This document shows positions 1-10,759 of a stretch of DNA of 64,000 nt, in pieces. A program made the position numbers and the translations under genes. Below the pieces are notes generated by a model. That model did no database searches and was not told the DNA's origin. It saw only the letters and a list, made by a program, of their open reading frames with translations. The stretch spans positions 23,342,501-23,406,500 of the forward strand of contig NW_024465369.1 of the NCBI RefSeq assembly GCF_017591425.1, in the 5' to 3' direction. Numbering within the stretch: the first letter of the stretch is position 1; the number at the start of each line of letters is the position of its first letter. The stretch is from Ochotona curzoniae (taxonomy: Eukaryota > Chordata > Mammalia > Lagomorpha > Ochotonidae).

Positions 1-335
1 TTTATTTTACACATTTTCTGCATCTATTGAGATGATCATACAATTTTTGTGCCTTATTCTGTTGCTATGATTCATTATGTTTATTGATTTGTGAATAATT
101 AACTATTCTTACATCCCTGGGATCTTACTTGATCAAGGTATGTGAATTGTTGAAAATTTTTGCATCTGTTTTCATCAAGGATATTAGCATGCAGTTTTCT
201 ATTATGTTGTGTGGTTTTGGTATAAAAGTGATATTGACCTTGTAAAAAGAACTTGACAAAATGCCAAATCATTTTGAACAATATGAGAAATGTTTAAGTT
301 AATTGTTCAATTCTTTACTGAATTTATTTGTAAAG
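1..335 (-). mobile_element. Old L1 ORF2 fragment (reverse-transcriptase region), antisense
   Basis: Read on the plus strand, the sequence follows the antisense pattern of mammalian L1 ORF2: 'catccctgggatcttacttgatca', then 'tttttgcatctgttttcatc', then 'catcaggtcctgga'. The frame is badly broken, so this is a dead fossil running off the left edge of the window. It appears to continue at 1360-1690 after an AT-rich stretch and a SINE insertion. Confidence 0.65.
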
Positions 336-397
336 TCATCAGGTCCTGGATATTTGTTTAAATGAATACTTTTGATTAGTTCCAATCTTATGTTTAA

Positions 398-504
398 AAT
401 ATATATATATTTGAATATACATATATTCAAATATACAAAATATATATATTATATATATTTTATATTATATTTTGTATAAATATATTTTGTATATTTGAAT
501 ATAT
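398..504. repeat. AT-rich low-complexity tract with perfect hairpin
   Basis: Almost pure A/T, dominated by 'atat' runs and 'tttgaatata' words. Positions 407-419 and 422-434 form 13-bp inverted arms around a 2-nt loop. The tract lies between L1 sequence and an antisense SINE that starts near 505. Confidence 0.8.
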
Positions 505-740
505 ATATTTGAAAGGCAGAGTTCACACAGCGAGATTTTCTGTCAACCAGTTCACTTTCCAAATGGCAGCAATAGCCACAGCTTTGCCAACCTGTAACCA
601 GGAGTCAAGAGCTTCAAATGGGTTTCCACCTTGGTGCAGGGGCTCATGTACTTAGACCACCTTCTCATGCTTTTTCCCAGGCCATTGGCAGGGAACTAAA
701 TCAAAAGTGGAGCAACAAGTGCTGTGGTCTAGATTTGTGT
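505..740 (-). mobile_element. Lagomorph C-type SINE, antisense
   Basis: On the plus strand the antisense landmarks appear in order: 'ttgaaaggcagag', 'ccaaatggcagcaatagcca', 'cccaggccattggcagggaa' and 'agtggagcaac'. These are the reverse of the family's CT-rich tail, GGCCATTTGG-like box and 'gctccctg..tggcctggg' core. It carries many substitutions, and the tRNA-like head is not clear. Confidence 0.75.
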
Positions 741-1359
741 TGAATATTTATTTCCTAGGTTCTTGCCTGTTACTTAAAAAGCGTTTTAAGGTCAGGCACC
801 GACAGGACTTCAGAAAATGGTAAGGTTTATTCATTGGGTGAGGAATACAGACATAGGCCATGATCAGGGAGAGTGAGCCAGGAAGGGAAAGGAGTAAAGA
901 GGGATTGCCACCTTCCATCTTCAAAATCCATCCACAGGAAGCAAGAGGCATAGAGGGCATGTGGGAGGCCAGGAGCCTGTGCACATGAGCAAAGATAGAA
1001 AAAGAGGAAGCGACAAGCAGTGAAACACCCGAGGAAGAAAGCAAGCCCTTTCTCAACCTGGGCTTTTTAAGGGGCTTACAAAAGGAGTGGTTACACAACA
1101 CCGCCCCCTTCAGGTTCCAGGTAGTGATAGGTAAGCATCATTTAATTCACAGGTGAGCACAAAGGATTACTTAGGCAGGAGAGTAAGGACTCAAAACTTC
1201 TGTGACCCCCTGAAGTAGCTGCTTGCCTATAACCATGTCACAGATACTTGAATTGGCACCCATATGAAATACCGGTGTCACAGGCCATGGCTATATTTGA
1301 TATGCCATATTTCCAACCATGTATTCTTGATTTGATTATGGTGAGTTCATATGTCAAGA

Positions 1360-1690
1360 GATGAATTCATTTACTCAATGTTTTCCAATGAGTAGCCATG
1401 TAGTTGTTCATAGTTTCTTTGGATCCTTTGTATTTTTCATAATATTAATTTTCATCTTTAATTTTACGTTTTTCTCCTTTCCCTTTGTTAGTCTGGCTAA
1501 AAGTTTGTCCACTTTATCTTTTTTCTTAAACTGCATATTTGTTTTGTTGATCCTTTGTAATTGTTTTCAGTTGAATTGTATTTATTTCTGCCCTGTTCCT
1601 TATTGTTATTGGCCTCCTACTAATTTGAGGTTTGGCTTCTTTTTGCTTTTCTAAGTCCTTGAGGTGCAAGGTTATATTGTTTAACTGAAA
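1360..1690 (-). mobile_element. Old L1 ORF2 fragment, antisense (continuation)
   Basis: The plus strand carries words of the antisense L1 ORF2 endonuclease/RT interval: 'gttagtctggctaaaagttt', 'ttttgttgatcctttgta', 'cttctttttgcttttctaag' and 'ccttgaggtgcaaggtta'. A 97-codon open frame at 1361-1654 is a by-product of this T-rich antisense composition and not a gene. Confidence 0.65.
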
Positions 1691-1699
1691 TCTGTTTTC

Positions 1700-1790
1700 T
1701 TAAAAATTTTTATTTATTTGAAAGACAGAGTGAGAGAGAAAGTGGAGATAAAGGAGAGAGAGAGATAGAGAGCATTGAGATTGAGAGTGA
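1700..1790 (-). mobile_element. SINE tail fragment, antisense
   Basis: 'tttttatttatttgaaagacagag' followed by a GA-rich run is the antisense tail of the C-type SINE. The body is absent after about 1790, so this is a 5'-truncated or rearranged copy. Confidence 0.5.
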
Positions 1791-1996
1791 TCTTGTTACC
1801 AAGTTACCAGATCCATGCTGCTTGCTACTTGCTGCTTGGATGCCCAACTCACCAGTTAGGAGTGTTGGGAAGAGAAAAGATTTCACAAGTAGCATCTTGG
1901 GGAAAGAGAGATTTCTTGATTCAAAATGTGTTCTTTCTTTCAAACAAACTAGCAAGACAGGGAGAGTTGCAGAGAAATAAAGCGCTAGGGTCCAGA

Positions 1997-2287
1997 ATGA
2001 TGGGTTCACCTTCTAAGTTCTGGGATCCCATATGGGCATCAGTTCAAGTTCCAGCTGCTCCACTTCTCATCCAGCTCCCTGGTTGTGGCCTGGGAAAGCA
2101 GTGGAGGATGGCCCAAAGCCTTGGACCTTCAATACACGTGGGAGACCTGGAAGAATCTCCTGGCTACTGAAGCCACTTAGGGAGTGAACCTGTGAATGGA
2201 AGAACTTTCCCTGTGTCTCTCCCTCTCTCTGTAAGTCTGCCTTTCCAATAAAGAGGAATAATGTTTATAAATAAATAAATAAATAAA
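1997..2287 (+). mobile_element. Lagomorph C-type SINE, sense
   Basis: The sense body is well preserved: 'gggatcccatatgggcatca', 'ctccctggttgtggcctggg', 'aaagcagtggaggatggccc', 'gtgggagacctggaagaatc', a CT-rich stretch, 'ctgcctttccaataaa' and an (AAAT)n tail at 2266-2287. Preservation and the long tail suggest a comparatively recent insertion. Confidence 0.85.
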
Positions 2288-2589
2288 ACACTGGGTCTGT
2301 TCCTTTGACCATGTAGTCCTTATGTAGACTTTATTCTGATAGGGGGCCCATTTATCTCCTGTAGGGGAGTACAGGTATTAGTCAGGTGAGGGCAATAGAG
2401 CTCAGCATCAGTGGCCTGGAAGCTTCCTTGTCAGCTGGGTCAAACTCCACCATTCCTAATCTTCTCACTTCAGGAGGCTCTTGAAAGTCTTAGGCAAATG
2501 CTGCTGTGATCTGATTAGGCGCAGGTAATTTACAAGGTCAGCAGCTGGTTTTTTGAAATATGGAATATGAAAAGAAGGGAAAAGAAAGG

Positions 2590-2822
2590 AAGATGCATTT
2601 CTCAGGACTACATGTCATCTGCTGGTTCACTCCCAAGATGGCCCAAAACCTGGAAACTGGAACTCTGAGTTTCCCAAGTGTGTAGCAGGGACCCAATCAC
2701 TACAGCCATCTTCCACTGCTTTTCCACTCCTTGGCAGGGAGCTCAGTTAGAAACAGCTCCCGGGACTTGTATCAGTGCATGGCTGACAATGACTTAACTC
2801 ACTATACCACTGTGCCGACCCC
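2590..2822 (-). mobile_element. Lagomorph C-type SINE, antisense
   Basis: Antisense landmarks: 'catctgctggttcactccca', 'ttggcagggagctcagttag' and the reverse of the tRNA-like head, 'cactataccactgtgccgac', at the right end. Confidence 0.75.
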
Positions 2823-2829
2823 AAGGTTT

Positions 2830-3100
2830 CTGTTTTCTAAGCTTTCCGCTTTTTTGGTTTCATATTATTTGCTTTGGGTTTTCTGGTATCAGATGTATAT
2901 ATCTACAATTATTTTATCTTATTATTCTTTTATTAATATGTAATTACCTTCTTTCTTTAAATTTTTTTAGGTGTTTTAATGATTACAGCGTATTTGTTCC
3001 TGCTTGGAATATCTTTGGCTAGCCTTTCAATTCCAATATATTGTTATATTTATCTACAAAGTGAGTTTCTTGCAAAATAACATATGGTTGGGTGTTTTGC
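2830..3100 (-). mobile_element. Probable old L1 fragment, antisense
   Basis: T-rich plus-strand text such as 'gcgtatttgttcctgcttgg', 'ggctagcctttcaattcc' and 'agtgagtttcttgcaaaata' resembles antisense L1 sequence. It probably belongs to the same broken element as 1-335 and 1360-1690, split by SINE insertions. Confidence 0.45.
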
Positions 3101-3396
3101 TTTTTTAAAAAATTTGAAAGAAAGAGAGGAAAAGAGATATCTTTCATCTGCTGGTTCACTCTCCAAATGTTTGCAGTGACTAGAACTAGAATGATCTGAA
3201 GGTGGGAGCTAGGAGCTTCTTCCAAGTCTCCAACATGGGTACAGGGGCCCAAGTTGGGTTATCCTCTGTTGCTTTCCCAGGCCACAAATAGAGAACTGAA
3301 TCAGCAGTAGAGCACCTGGGACTCAAACCAGTGCTCATGTGGGATCCCGGCCCTGCAAGCAGGGCATTAACCTGGTATGCCACACTGCTAACTCTT
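3100..3396 (-). mobile_element. Lagomorph C-type SINE, antisense
   Basis: Near full length. The T-rich tail 'cttttttaaaaaatttgaaa' starts it, followed by 'catctgctggttcactctcc', 'gctttcccaggccaca' and 'gtgggatcccggccctgcaa'. It ends in the reversed head 'ggtatgccacactgc'. Confidence 0.85.
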
Positions 3397-3821
3397 ATCC
3401 TGGTACTTTTGATTGCAGAGTTCAGTTGGAACTACCTCAGCAGATGATCCTTGGGCTTAACAAGGGGAGAGGGAGGCGATGTGCCCCACTTCACAGAGCA
3501 AAGTAGTCACCCAGTCACCCAGTCTCCCACCAGCTCCCCAGGCTGGACTCACTTCAAAGAGGATCATGGAATTTTCCCTCAGCCCAATTAGCAGTGCCTG
3601 GGACTATGGTGACCCCCTGTCACCTTGCACTGGAAAGATGATCTTTCCCAGCCCAAAGCCAGGAGTGTACATACAGTAGTGACTGTTGGTAGTGTCATGT
3701 TCTCTCCTCACTACTCCCTGGAGTCTTTTTTGTTTTGTTCTGCCCATTGTCCGCTGAAAATGTCTCTCACTCAGTCCTCTGGGAACCTTTTATCCTTTTA
3801 TTTTTTTCTGGTAACCTTCTC

Positions 3822-4045
3822 CAGATGGCCACAAAGGTCCAGTTGGGCCTATCTGAAGCCATGAGCCAGGAACTCCTTCTGGGTGGGTTGGAGGGCTCAA
3901 GCATCTTGACCATCTTCCACTGCCTTTCCAAATCATTAGCAGGGAGCTGAATCAGAAGTGGAGCAATTGGGACTTGAACCAGCACTCATATAGGATGCTA
4001 GCACTACAGGCAGAAGCTTAATTTAATATGCTATAGTGCCAGCCC
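3822..4045 (-). mobile_element. Lagomorph C-type SINE, antisense, tail-truncated
   Basis: Contains 'ccagatggccacaaaggtcc', 'tagcagggagctgaatcaga' and 'agtggagcaattgggacttg', ending in 'gctatagtgccagcccc'. The CT-rich/poly-A end is missing on the left, so the copy looks truncated. Confidence 0.75.
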
Positions 4046-4177
4046 CATTTCCTTCATTTATAAGGATTATCAACTTGTGTTCTCTTGTAGTCATTATTTG
4101 TTTAGAATGATTATTTTCATTACTTTTTCCTCTTTTTTTTTTTTTTTAGGAATTTCATCATTTTTTGGAAAGAGTGA

Positions 4178-4507
4178 GCTACTTTATTTATTTATTTATT
4201 TATTTATTTATTGAAAGGCAGGGTGACAGGGAAAGGAAGAGAAATATAGACAGGGATCTTCCAACTTAAGTCACTCCCTAAAATCCCTCATTAGCTTGCA
4301 CTGGGCCAGGCTGAAGCAAGAGACTGGAACTCCATCCAGGTCTCCCGCATGACCCAGTTACTTGTGTCGTCATCTGCTGTATTCCTAGGTGTGTTAGCCA
4401 GAAGCTAGATTACAGGTGGAGGATTCAGGACTCCAACTGGCATGCTATTAGGGGATATGGGCATCCCAAGTGGCAACTTAAGCTACCATACCACAACACC
4501 TACTCCG
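4178..4507 (-). mobile_element. C-type SINE (older subfamily), antisense, with (TTTA)n tail
   Basis: Starts with an uninterrupted (TTTA)n tract at about 4180-4212, then 'ttgaaaggcagggtgacag'. The body has 'gggatatgggcatcccaagt' and 'ggcaacttaagctaccatac', which mark the older of the two C-SINE forms seen in this window. Confidence 0.75.
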
Positions 4508-4749
4508 TATTTCATAGATTTCATTCAACTTGGAACCTTTGCCAGAGAACTACTGTTTCTTTCTACTTTTGTGCTTCTTCATATGTGTGTGCCTATGTTG
4601 ATGGTCTGTGTATCTGATGAAATGATTGCTTTTTGCTTATAGACTAGCTTTGACTGCAAAACACTTTTTCAGTAGATGCCTTGTGAGGGAGGTAGTTGTT
4701 TTGGCTTTGGTTCTAAGTGAGCCCAGAAGTGTCACCCACATACCTTTTC

Positions 4750-5720
4750 TTCACTTTAATCAGTGGCAGCAATGTCTATGAGTGTTGTAACAATTCATAG
4801 AAGTAGTGGTGTAAATATGCAGTGACTGTGGGCTTGCAAAGGGATTGGGTGCCAGTGATGCTGGGTCTTCGATACGAGTAGCCATGTCCTTGGGACTTTG
4901 AGATACAATAGAAACTATTCCCCGGACCTTCTCTGTGATCATGAGTGATGCCAGGACTGTGGCACTGACAGCTGTGGCCCTGGAACTGCAAAGTGTGGAT
5001 GGGCCCTCCTCCAGGTCTTGTTGGGTAAGGATGAGTGATCCTGGGGCTTGTAGGCAATATATATCACTTATGCTCATAATCCTGGCCCTGCAGAATCTTG
5101 GAGCCCTCAGTTTGGTCCCATAGTGTGAATGTGGGTGATGTTGGCACAGACAAATGTAGGCCTGGATCACTGGAATATACGTAGCAGCTTCAACAGCAGG
5201 GACAGATATATATACCTTGGGGCTTGTAGTACCAATAGCCACAGTCTCAGAAACTCAGGACATAGAAGAAACTGCCCTCAGGTCACATGAGATGTGCAAG
5301 GGTGATGCTGGGACTGGTGCCCTGTCTACACAGAATTCTTAACCATGAGACATTGAGGGGCACTTCCTCAGCCGAGACCAGGACTGACCAGGACTTGTCT
5401 ATTAGCTATTGCCAGTTGGAGCCCAAGAAACAGAGAAGAATTTCTGTATATTGCACATAGCAAGTATGCTGGTCCTGGGTGCTGCGTGTGCATTGCATGC
5501 TGCAGCTGCAAAGTGCAGACAGCCTTCTCCTTGCCCTGTGACATGTACTTCTTCCAGGAGTTCTTGGAGGCAACAGAGCTGCCTATTCGCCTCTCAGGTA
5601 GAATAGTTTATCAGTGACTATGCTGTGGCTGCTCATAGTCACTCTTATTTGGAGCCTGGAAGCTGTGGCATGGTCATGATGGAGGTGATGACCAGGCAAC
5701 ATGGGATAGAATAAAGCAAT
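4750..5720. repeat. Degenerate tandem-like repeat region
   Basis: Phrases recur at irregular spacing: 'ggccctggaactgcaaagtg', 'gatgctgggactggtg', 'gacatagaagaaactgccct' and 'gagtgatcctggggcttgta'. The period looks like roughly 90-130 bp, with much divergence. It could be an old minisatellite or the 5' UTR monomers of the antisense L1 to its left; I cannot decide between them. The longest frame (160 codons, minus strand, 4760-5242) shows no protein family. Confidence 0.45.
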
Positions 5721-5952
5721 CACCAGGTTCAGGCTGGATAACAAGCCAGTGAAGACTGGAATTTTCCTTGAGTTGGGGATGCAGGTGTGCAGTGATGATG
5801 CTTCCCTTTTTCTGGCAAGGGGTGGGAGTTGTGGTGTACTTTATTTCTCTCAGTGTGCTGGCTTCCCAGCTATTTGGAATTCCTACTGGCTCTCTCCTAG
5901 AGTTTTTTCTCTTTTAATCTCATGGGAGCATAGTCCTTCCTTTGTTGTGGTT

Positions 5953-5958
<6 letters not shown>

Positions 5959-6013
<55 letters not shown>
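5959..6013. repeat. (GT)n microsatellite
   Basis: About 27 uninterrupted GT dinucleotides. Likely length-polymorphic. Confidence 0.97.
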
Positions 6014-6014
<1 letters not shown>

Positions 6015-6237
6015 TGGAGACCAATACAAGGAACCCCTGTTCAGACACCTTCTATTGAAGGGTTTTGAATGAGGAAGTTGAGCCAGGTAATTCTCTTAAC
6101 TGAAATTGCCGGAGCTGGGTCTTCTTGCTCTTGTCTTGAGGCCAACCCCTATAGACGATGCTAGGAGTGCTAGGCAGGGAACAAGTCTCCACAGGATTAG
6201 CACATAGAAAGTGAACAGCCACCTGCCTCCCACTGTT

Positions 6238-6398
6238 GTATGAGGGACCTGGAAAAGTTCATGGAAAATGGAATTGAAAGTAGAAGTTTGTCTTGGTGCA
6301 AAACTTTTGAAAAATCATGCACATAATAAAGAATTTATTTTTCAAAAATAAATCTCCATGAAGACCTCTGCACACGTGGATTTAAAACATTTTTGTAA
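6238..6398 (+). mobile_element. Mariner-like MITE, left part (split by L1)
   Basis: 'aaaagttcatggaaaatgga', 'cttggtgcaaaactttt', 'aatcatgcacataata' and 'cacgtggatttaaaacat' match a family seen repeatedly in this window, in which inverted 'ttcatggaaaat' ends flank 'ggtgcaaaaa' and 'tgcaccaaaat' blocks. The right part appears to resume at about 7915 after an L1 insertion. Confidence 0.55.
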
Positions 6399-7893
6399 CA
6401 ATCAGTGTGAGTCAGACTGCATATGATCTACATCAAAGAACTGTAAAACCTAATATACTTTCAATATCCTATGTTATTCCGTAATGGAGTGGGAGAGCAG
6501 AGAAATCTTCTATCTCCCTAGAATGTGTGCGGTAGACGTGAAATACAACCTATCAGGATCATAACTGGTAGCTCATAGACAACAGACTTGAATCAGTATT
6601 AGACAATAGTTAAACTACAAAGACATATATGGGGAATCAAGAATGATCCTGACAACCTCTTAACAGGAGGTCATATGCAAAGAGCAGGGGGCGGGGGCAG
6701 AGTGGAGCAGGGGGACAGGAGGAGGCTTGTATCCCAACCCTGAAGACTCACGGATTCTCACCAAGGACCATCAGTATGAGCACCAAGGACAACATTCCAA
6801 CTGCCAAGGAGACCACGGAGAATTGGAGTGCCTTCGGAGGCCAAGAACTCTGAGGTCATCCACTTCCGCTTGGATCTACTACATGGGATGGAAGAAGTCC
6901 AAATTCTTCCTCATCGGATCCAAGGACATCACAACAACCGCCAAGAGCCCTGAGCAGTCCGCAGAAACAGGAGAACAGTAAACTTCCTTCGGGACTAGGG
7001 AGGGGAGCTCTCTTTGGTCCTCGCTTGGTTCCAACTTTGGGTCCACACCCTCTCTGGCAGTGACCATCAGGATCGCTCCGGAAACCCCTCAAAACAAACA
7101 AATAACCAAACAAACAAGCAAGCAAACAAAAAAATCTAGAAAGAAAACAACAAGGAAAGCCTAGAATCAGACAGGAGACGGTCAACGTGGATTCACTTAT
7201 ATCTCACTAGGTGGGACATAAAGATTAGTTACTCCTCACTAGGGCATTGACGATTTCTCTGCACACCCCTCCTTCTAAAACTGTTCTGCACCTAAACTGT
7301 TGACATATGTCTTGTTAGAGTTATAAGCCAGTCTAGACTTCCTGGAAAAAAAGCCAGGTTCCGCAAAATTATACTTCAACACTATAAAAAGCTAAATACT
7401 ACAATGAAAATAGAAACGTAACAGCTGAACAGTAATCTATAGCCATTTTAAGGTGTATAGAACCCAGTTGTATATAAACTAATAACTGAAATGTCAATGA
7501 AGAAGTCAAAGGATGTGGTTAAGAACTTGCATCTTTTTTTTCCTTAACATATTGGTTACTCAATACTATGTCAACTAATTCCATAACATTATAAATTGTT
7601 GCTGATGTTATGTCAGGGCTTTTAATTGATCGGGATGATACTCTGTCGGCTCTACCTTCAGACTAGAGATGATCTGCCCAAGAAGCCGTTGAACTTATCT
7701 GGACAATAAGATACTGGACTCTATGCTTGGTATATGCTTGCAATGAAAGAACCTCAACTGAACTCCAACTGTGGCAATGCAGTAAGGTGGAGGAATCCAC
7801 CATAGAGGGAGGATTTCGGGAAGGGTGGGGGGAATCCCAGCACCTATAAAACTGTGTCACATGATGCAATGCAATTAATTTTTTAAAAAAGGC
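6399..7893 (+). mobile_element. L1 3' end, lagomorph type, sense
   Basis: A G-rich purine stretch at about 6678-6728 is followed by roughly 1.1 kb that closely matches 51137-52278, then 'ggggggaatcccagcacct', 'aaaactgtgtcacatgatgc' and an A-rich end. A G-rich tract inside a long 3' UTR and a poly-A end are typical of mammalian L1. No ORF2 protein is readable, so the copy is 5'-truncated. The interval 6399-6660 may be the same L1 but is less clear. Confidence 0.65.
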
Positions 7894-7914
7894 ATAAAAC
7901 AAAGTTTTACAAAA

Positions 7915-7990
7915 AAAATTTTGCATCAAAATCAACACTTAGTTTCATTTTCTTCTAAGTTTTAGAAACTGTATTTGCATATAGTGGCTG
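7915..7990 (+). mobile_element. Mariner-like MITE, right part
   Basis: 'ttttgcatcaaaatcaacac' followed by 'tttcattttcttctaagttt' resembles the second half of the MITE family, here separated from its left half by the L1 at 6399-7893. Weakly conserved. Confidence 0.35.
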
Positions 7991-8629
7991 CCCCAAAGAC
8001 CTTTTCTCTTCTCAGACTGCCATTCTTTCCTCAAAACCCAGCCAGGTCAGCTTTATGTGCTCCCCAACTCTCTTCATAATGTTAATGCTTTTTAGTTCAC
8101 ATCATCATGGCTTTGTACTTGTCCTTTAAAACTTCTATTTCATTTCATAGGTCTTTTACAATAAAAAAAAAATATCTGCACTTGTCATAACCAAACCCTC
8201 CCACTGCACCAAAAGACCACAAAACTTGTCTTTCTCTAAAGGTAAAGGAAAGGAAAAAAAAAAAGGCTGTAAATGCTTGTGTGTTACCGCTTTTTGAGAC
8301 TATCACATGTTCTTCAATAATCTGCTACTGAGTGCAAGAGTGAATAGCAGTCAGGTCACCTAATGTGGAAAGGATCATATCTAAATAAAACCCTGGACGT
8401 TTTTCAGCAAGTTACCGGCAGTTTATGTGAACTGTGCTCCTATGGATCATTAAGTAGTGATATTTGAAATTACAAAGCTTTTCTCACAGTAACATTAAAA
8501 ATATATTTTTGTCCTAATGACTCTTCTTCATTTCATTTCATTTTTAACAAATTTTAATTCCTTTCTATCCCAATTAACCTTTCTGCTGCTTCTTAAATAT
8601 AAACAGCCTTACAAAAAACATTGCAGAAT

Positions 8630-8785
8630 ATTGCAATAAGCCAGTTTATTTTGATGCAAAGACATTTTTAATCCCATGCATAGTTTTTTTCATAATGTGT
8701 ATTTTCCATGAACTCTTTGAAGACCTTGTGTATGCATGGATTTCAAAAAAATTTCCATCAATAAAAGCTTATGTTTTAATTACAT
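8630..8785 (+). mobile_element. Mariner-like MITE copy
   Basis: Contains 'ttattttgatgcaaagacat', 'atgcatagtttttttcataa', 'tgtattttccatgaactctt' and 'tgcatggatttcaaa', the standard blocks of this family. Confidence 0.5.
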
Positions 8786-8799
8786 TTCCTATAAACATT

Positions 8800-9108
8800 T
8801 AAAAAAATATTTTTATTGGAAAGAGATCAGATTTATGGAGAGAAGGAAAGATGGGCAGAAAGAGCTTTCATCCATGGGTTCACTCTCCAGATGGCTGCAA
8901 TAGCCAGAGCTGATCAGATCCGAAGTCAGGAGCCAGGAGATTCTTCTGGATTTCCCATGCGAGTGCAGATTCTCAAGGCTTTGAACCTCTATTGTTTTCC
9001 CTAGCTACAAGCAGGGAGCTGGATAGAAAGTGGAACATCTGGGACATGAACCAGAGCCCATATAGGATCCCCCATGTGGATTTAGCCATTGAGCCACTGC
9101 ACAGGACC
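8800..9108 (-). mobile_element. Lagomorph C-type SINE, antisense
   Basis: Near full length: 'aaatatttttattggaaaga', 'gggttcactctccagatggc', 'caagcagggagctggataga' and 'cccatataggatcccccatg', ending 'gagccactgcacaggaccc'. Confidence 0.85.
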
Positions 9109-9439
9109 CATTCCATAAATTGTTTGGAGTTTCCTTACATGATAATGTTTCTTCTTGGGGCCTTTGCACTTGCTTATTTTTCTTTCTTAAGCAGATCTCT
9201 ATTAAAAAGTTCAAGTCCATCTAAGGATATGCTCTTGCAGGACATAGTGTGTCTTTTTGTCTTGCTTTATGTTCTGGACAGTACTTGGTACTGCTGAGCA
9301 GACTCAGTCTAGGATCCCTGTAAATAAGAACCTGAAACACATTCATATGCTAGTGTTTTATATGGAAATGCCATCCCAGAAGAAAAGAGCAGGGAAACAG
9401 GAAATTAGGGACAGTAGGCACAAGATGACACAATGGGAA

Positions 9440-9740
9440 ACTGGCAACTGATTCTCCAGAGAACATTTCCTTCCTAAGCTGCCTTGCTTGCCTTCTACAT
9501 GGCTGTCCTCCCCTTATGTCTTCATGTGGTCTCCCCTCAGCCCACAGTTGTGTCCTAATCTCTTGTTATAAGACATCAGTAATGTTGGGGTAGGGCTCAA
9601 TCCTGTGGCCTCATTTTAATTCAATAAATCCCATTAAGAACCACCCATTTCCAACCACACAGTGACATCTCAAGATACTGTGGGTAAGACATGTCTTTGG
9701 GATGGGGATTAAAGAGGTTCCATTTCAGTGCATAATATTA
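9440..9740 (+). mobile_element. MLT1-like MaLR LTR, partial
   Basis: 'cttcatgtggtctcccctca', 'tgtcctaatctcttgttata', 'agacatcagtaatgttgggg', 'cctcattttaattca' and 'agtgacatctcaagatactg' follow the consensus order of MLT1-class LTRs (town of 'tcctaatctcctcttata..ggacaccagtcat'). This is an old solitary fragment with no coding sequence. Confidence 0.65.
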
Positions 9741-9985
9741 ACCCTCAAATAGTTGATTTAATCAAATATGGGTCATGTCCAGACCTGCTATGCGTAGTCT
9801 CAAGCAGCAAGTCACAGCCTCTTCCCGTTGCCTCCTGCCTCTGCTCCCTCCCTGGCTCCACGTGGAGGCCAGCTAGGCAGTCAGGGCAGGTCACAGCAGG
9901 ATCCAGAAATCCAAGAAGAGGGTTTTGTCTCCAGTTAATAAAGGAAGATATCACCCATCTACAGTCAGTTGTTTAAATTACCATG

Positions 9986-9991
9986 TTTATT
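9986..9991 (-). promoter_or_regulatory. ITGB6: Poly(A) signal AATAAA, distal, ITGB6
   Basis: Plus-strand TTTATT within 'ccatgtttatttatgtcaac' reads AATAAA on the transcript strand. It is the most distal canonical signal before the sequence turns into MLT1-like and SINE repeats, which is why it was chosen as the gene end. Confidence 0.6.
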
Positions 9992-10204
9992 TATGTCAAC
10001 ACAAAATACAATAAAACAACCTGCACAAAAACTATTTTATCTTCATGTAACATAACTCTTCAGTGAACAGAAGTACTACTGTTAATGTTTTGGCCTTTCC
10101 AAGGTCCCGCCTTGGGTCAAAACAGTATTCAGAGAAAGAACAGATTTTTCTCTACCTTCCCTAAAATACACACAAAGGAGGCTTCTATTTTCTAAGTCTC
10201 ACCC

Positions 10205-10242
10205 CAATAACAATAATAATAACAATAACAATAATAATAAAA
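10205..10242. repeat. (AAT/AAC)n simple repeat in the 3' UTR
   Basis: A run of 'ataataata' and 'acaataaca' units. It lies inside the ITGB6 3' UTR, where on the transcript it reads as U-rich TTA/TTG triplets. Confidence 0.9.
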
Positions 10243-10759
10243 TAGTACACAAGAAGTACCATATGAAGGTGAATTCATTGCTGTGTCATCAGTGTTGGAA
10301 TTTGTATGTTGCTCTAGATTTTCACAGGTTCTGGGTGCAGCATAGGGTGTACACCAGCCCTCACATTTCCAAGGCGATCAATTCTTTGTGAACAGCCTGT
10401 CCACCTTGAATGTTTGATTTACCTGAGTTATTTAAAAGGAGAGAGAGAGAGAATTTCCAAACGCCTATATATGTGTATCCAGTAGAGTTGAAGAAAGGCA
10501 TCGATGTCCCTGTGACAATTCAATAGATACCCACACACCTCCGCTACCTAGTGAGCTATTCATTCACCAAGTTGTTATCACATTCTAGTTTCATTTAATC
10601 ATAGGTAATTAACATTGCACCAAAGTACAAGATCTCACCCTGCATTCCAGTAGCTTAAATGCCATTTGTTTTAGTCTTAGTATGCTTTAAAAACACATGC
10701 TAGCTTAGCTGCCACAGTTTGTTGGTTCACTCACAAAGAGGCAATCTTGGGCAGTGGAC

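Larger units (their letters stand above)
1..9965. other. Intergenic region downstream of ITGB6
   Basis: No gene is supported here. The stretch is mostly repeats: antisense old L1 pieces, at least eight lagomorph SINE copies, a degenerate GT/GC-richer repeat region at about 4.75-5.7 kb, a lagomorph-type L1 3' end, mariner-like MITE pieces and an MLT1-like LTR. The intervals 765-1350, 2290-2580, 3410-3820 and 7990-8560 show nothing I can classify. Open frames in this region are short, overlap repeats and lack any recognisable protein family. Confidence 0.7.

Noticed and set aside
1361..1654. 97-codon plus-strand hydrophobic frame resembling a membrane protein
   Set aside because: T-rich antisense L1 sequence always encodes Phe/Leu-rich peptides in this frame.
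4760..5242. 160-codon minus-strand open frame
   Set aside because: Sits in a degenerate repeat region and shows no protein family, signal peptide or conserved motif.
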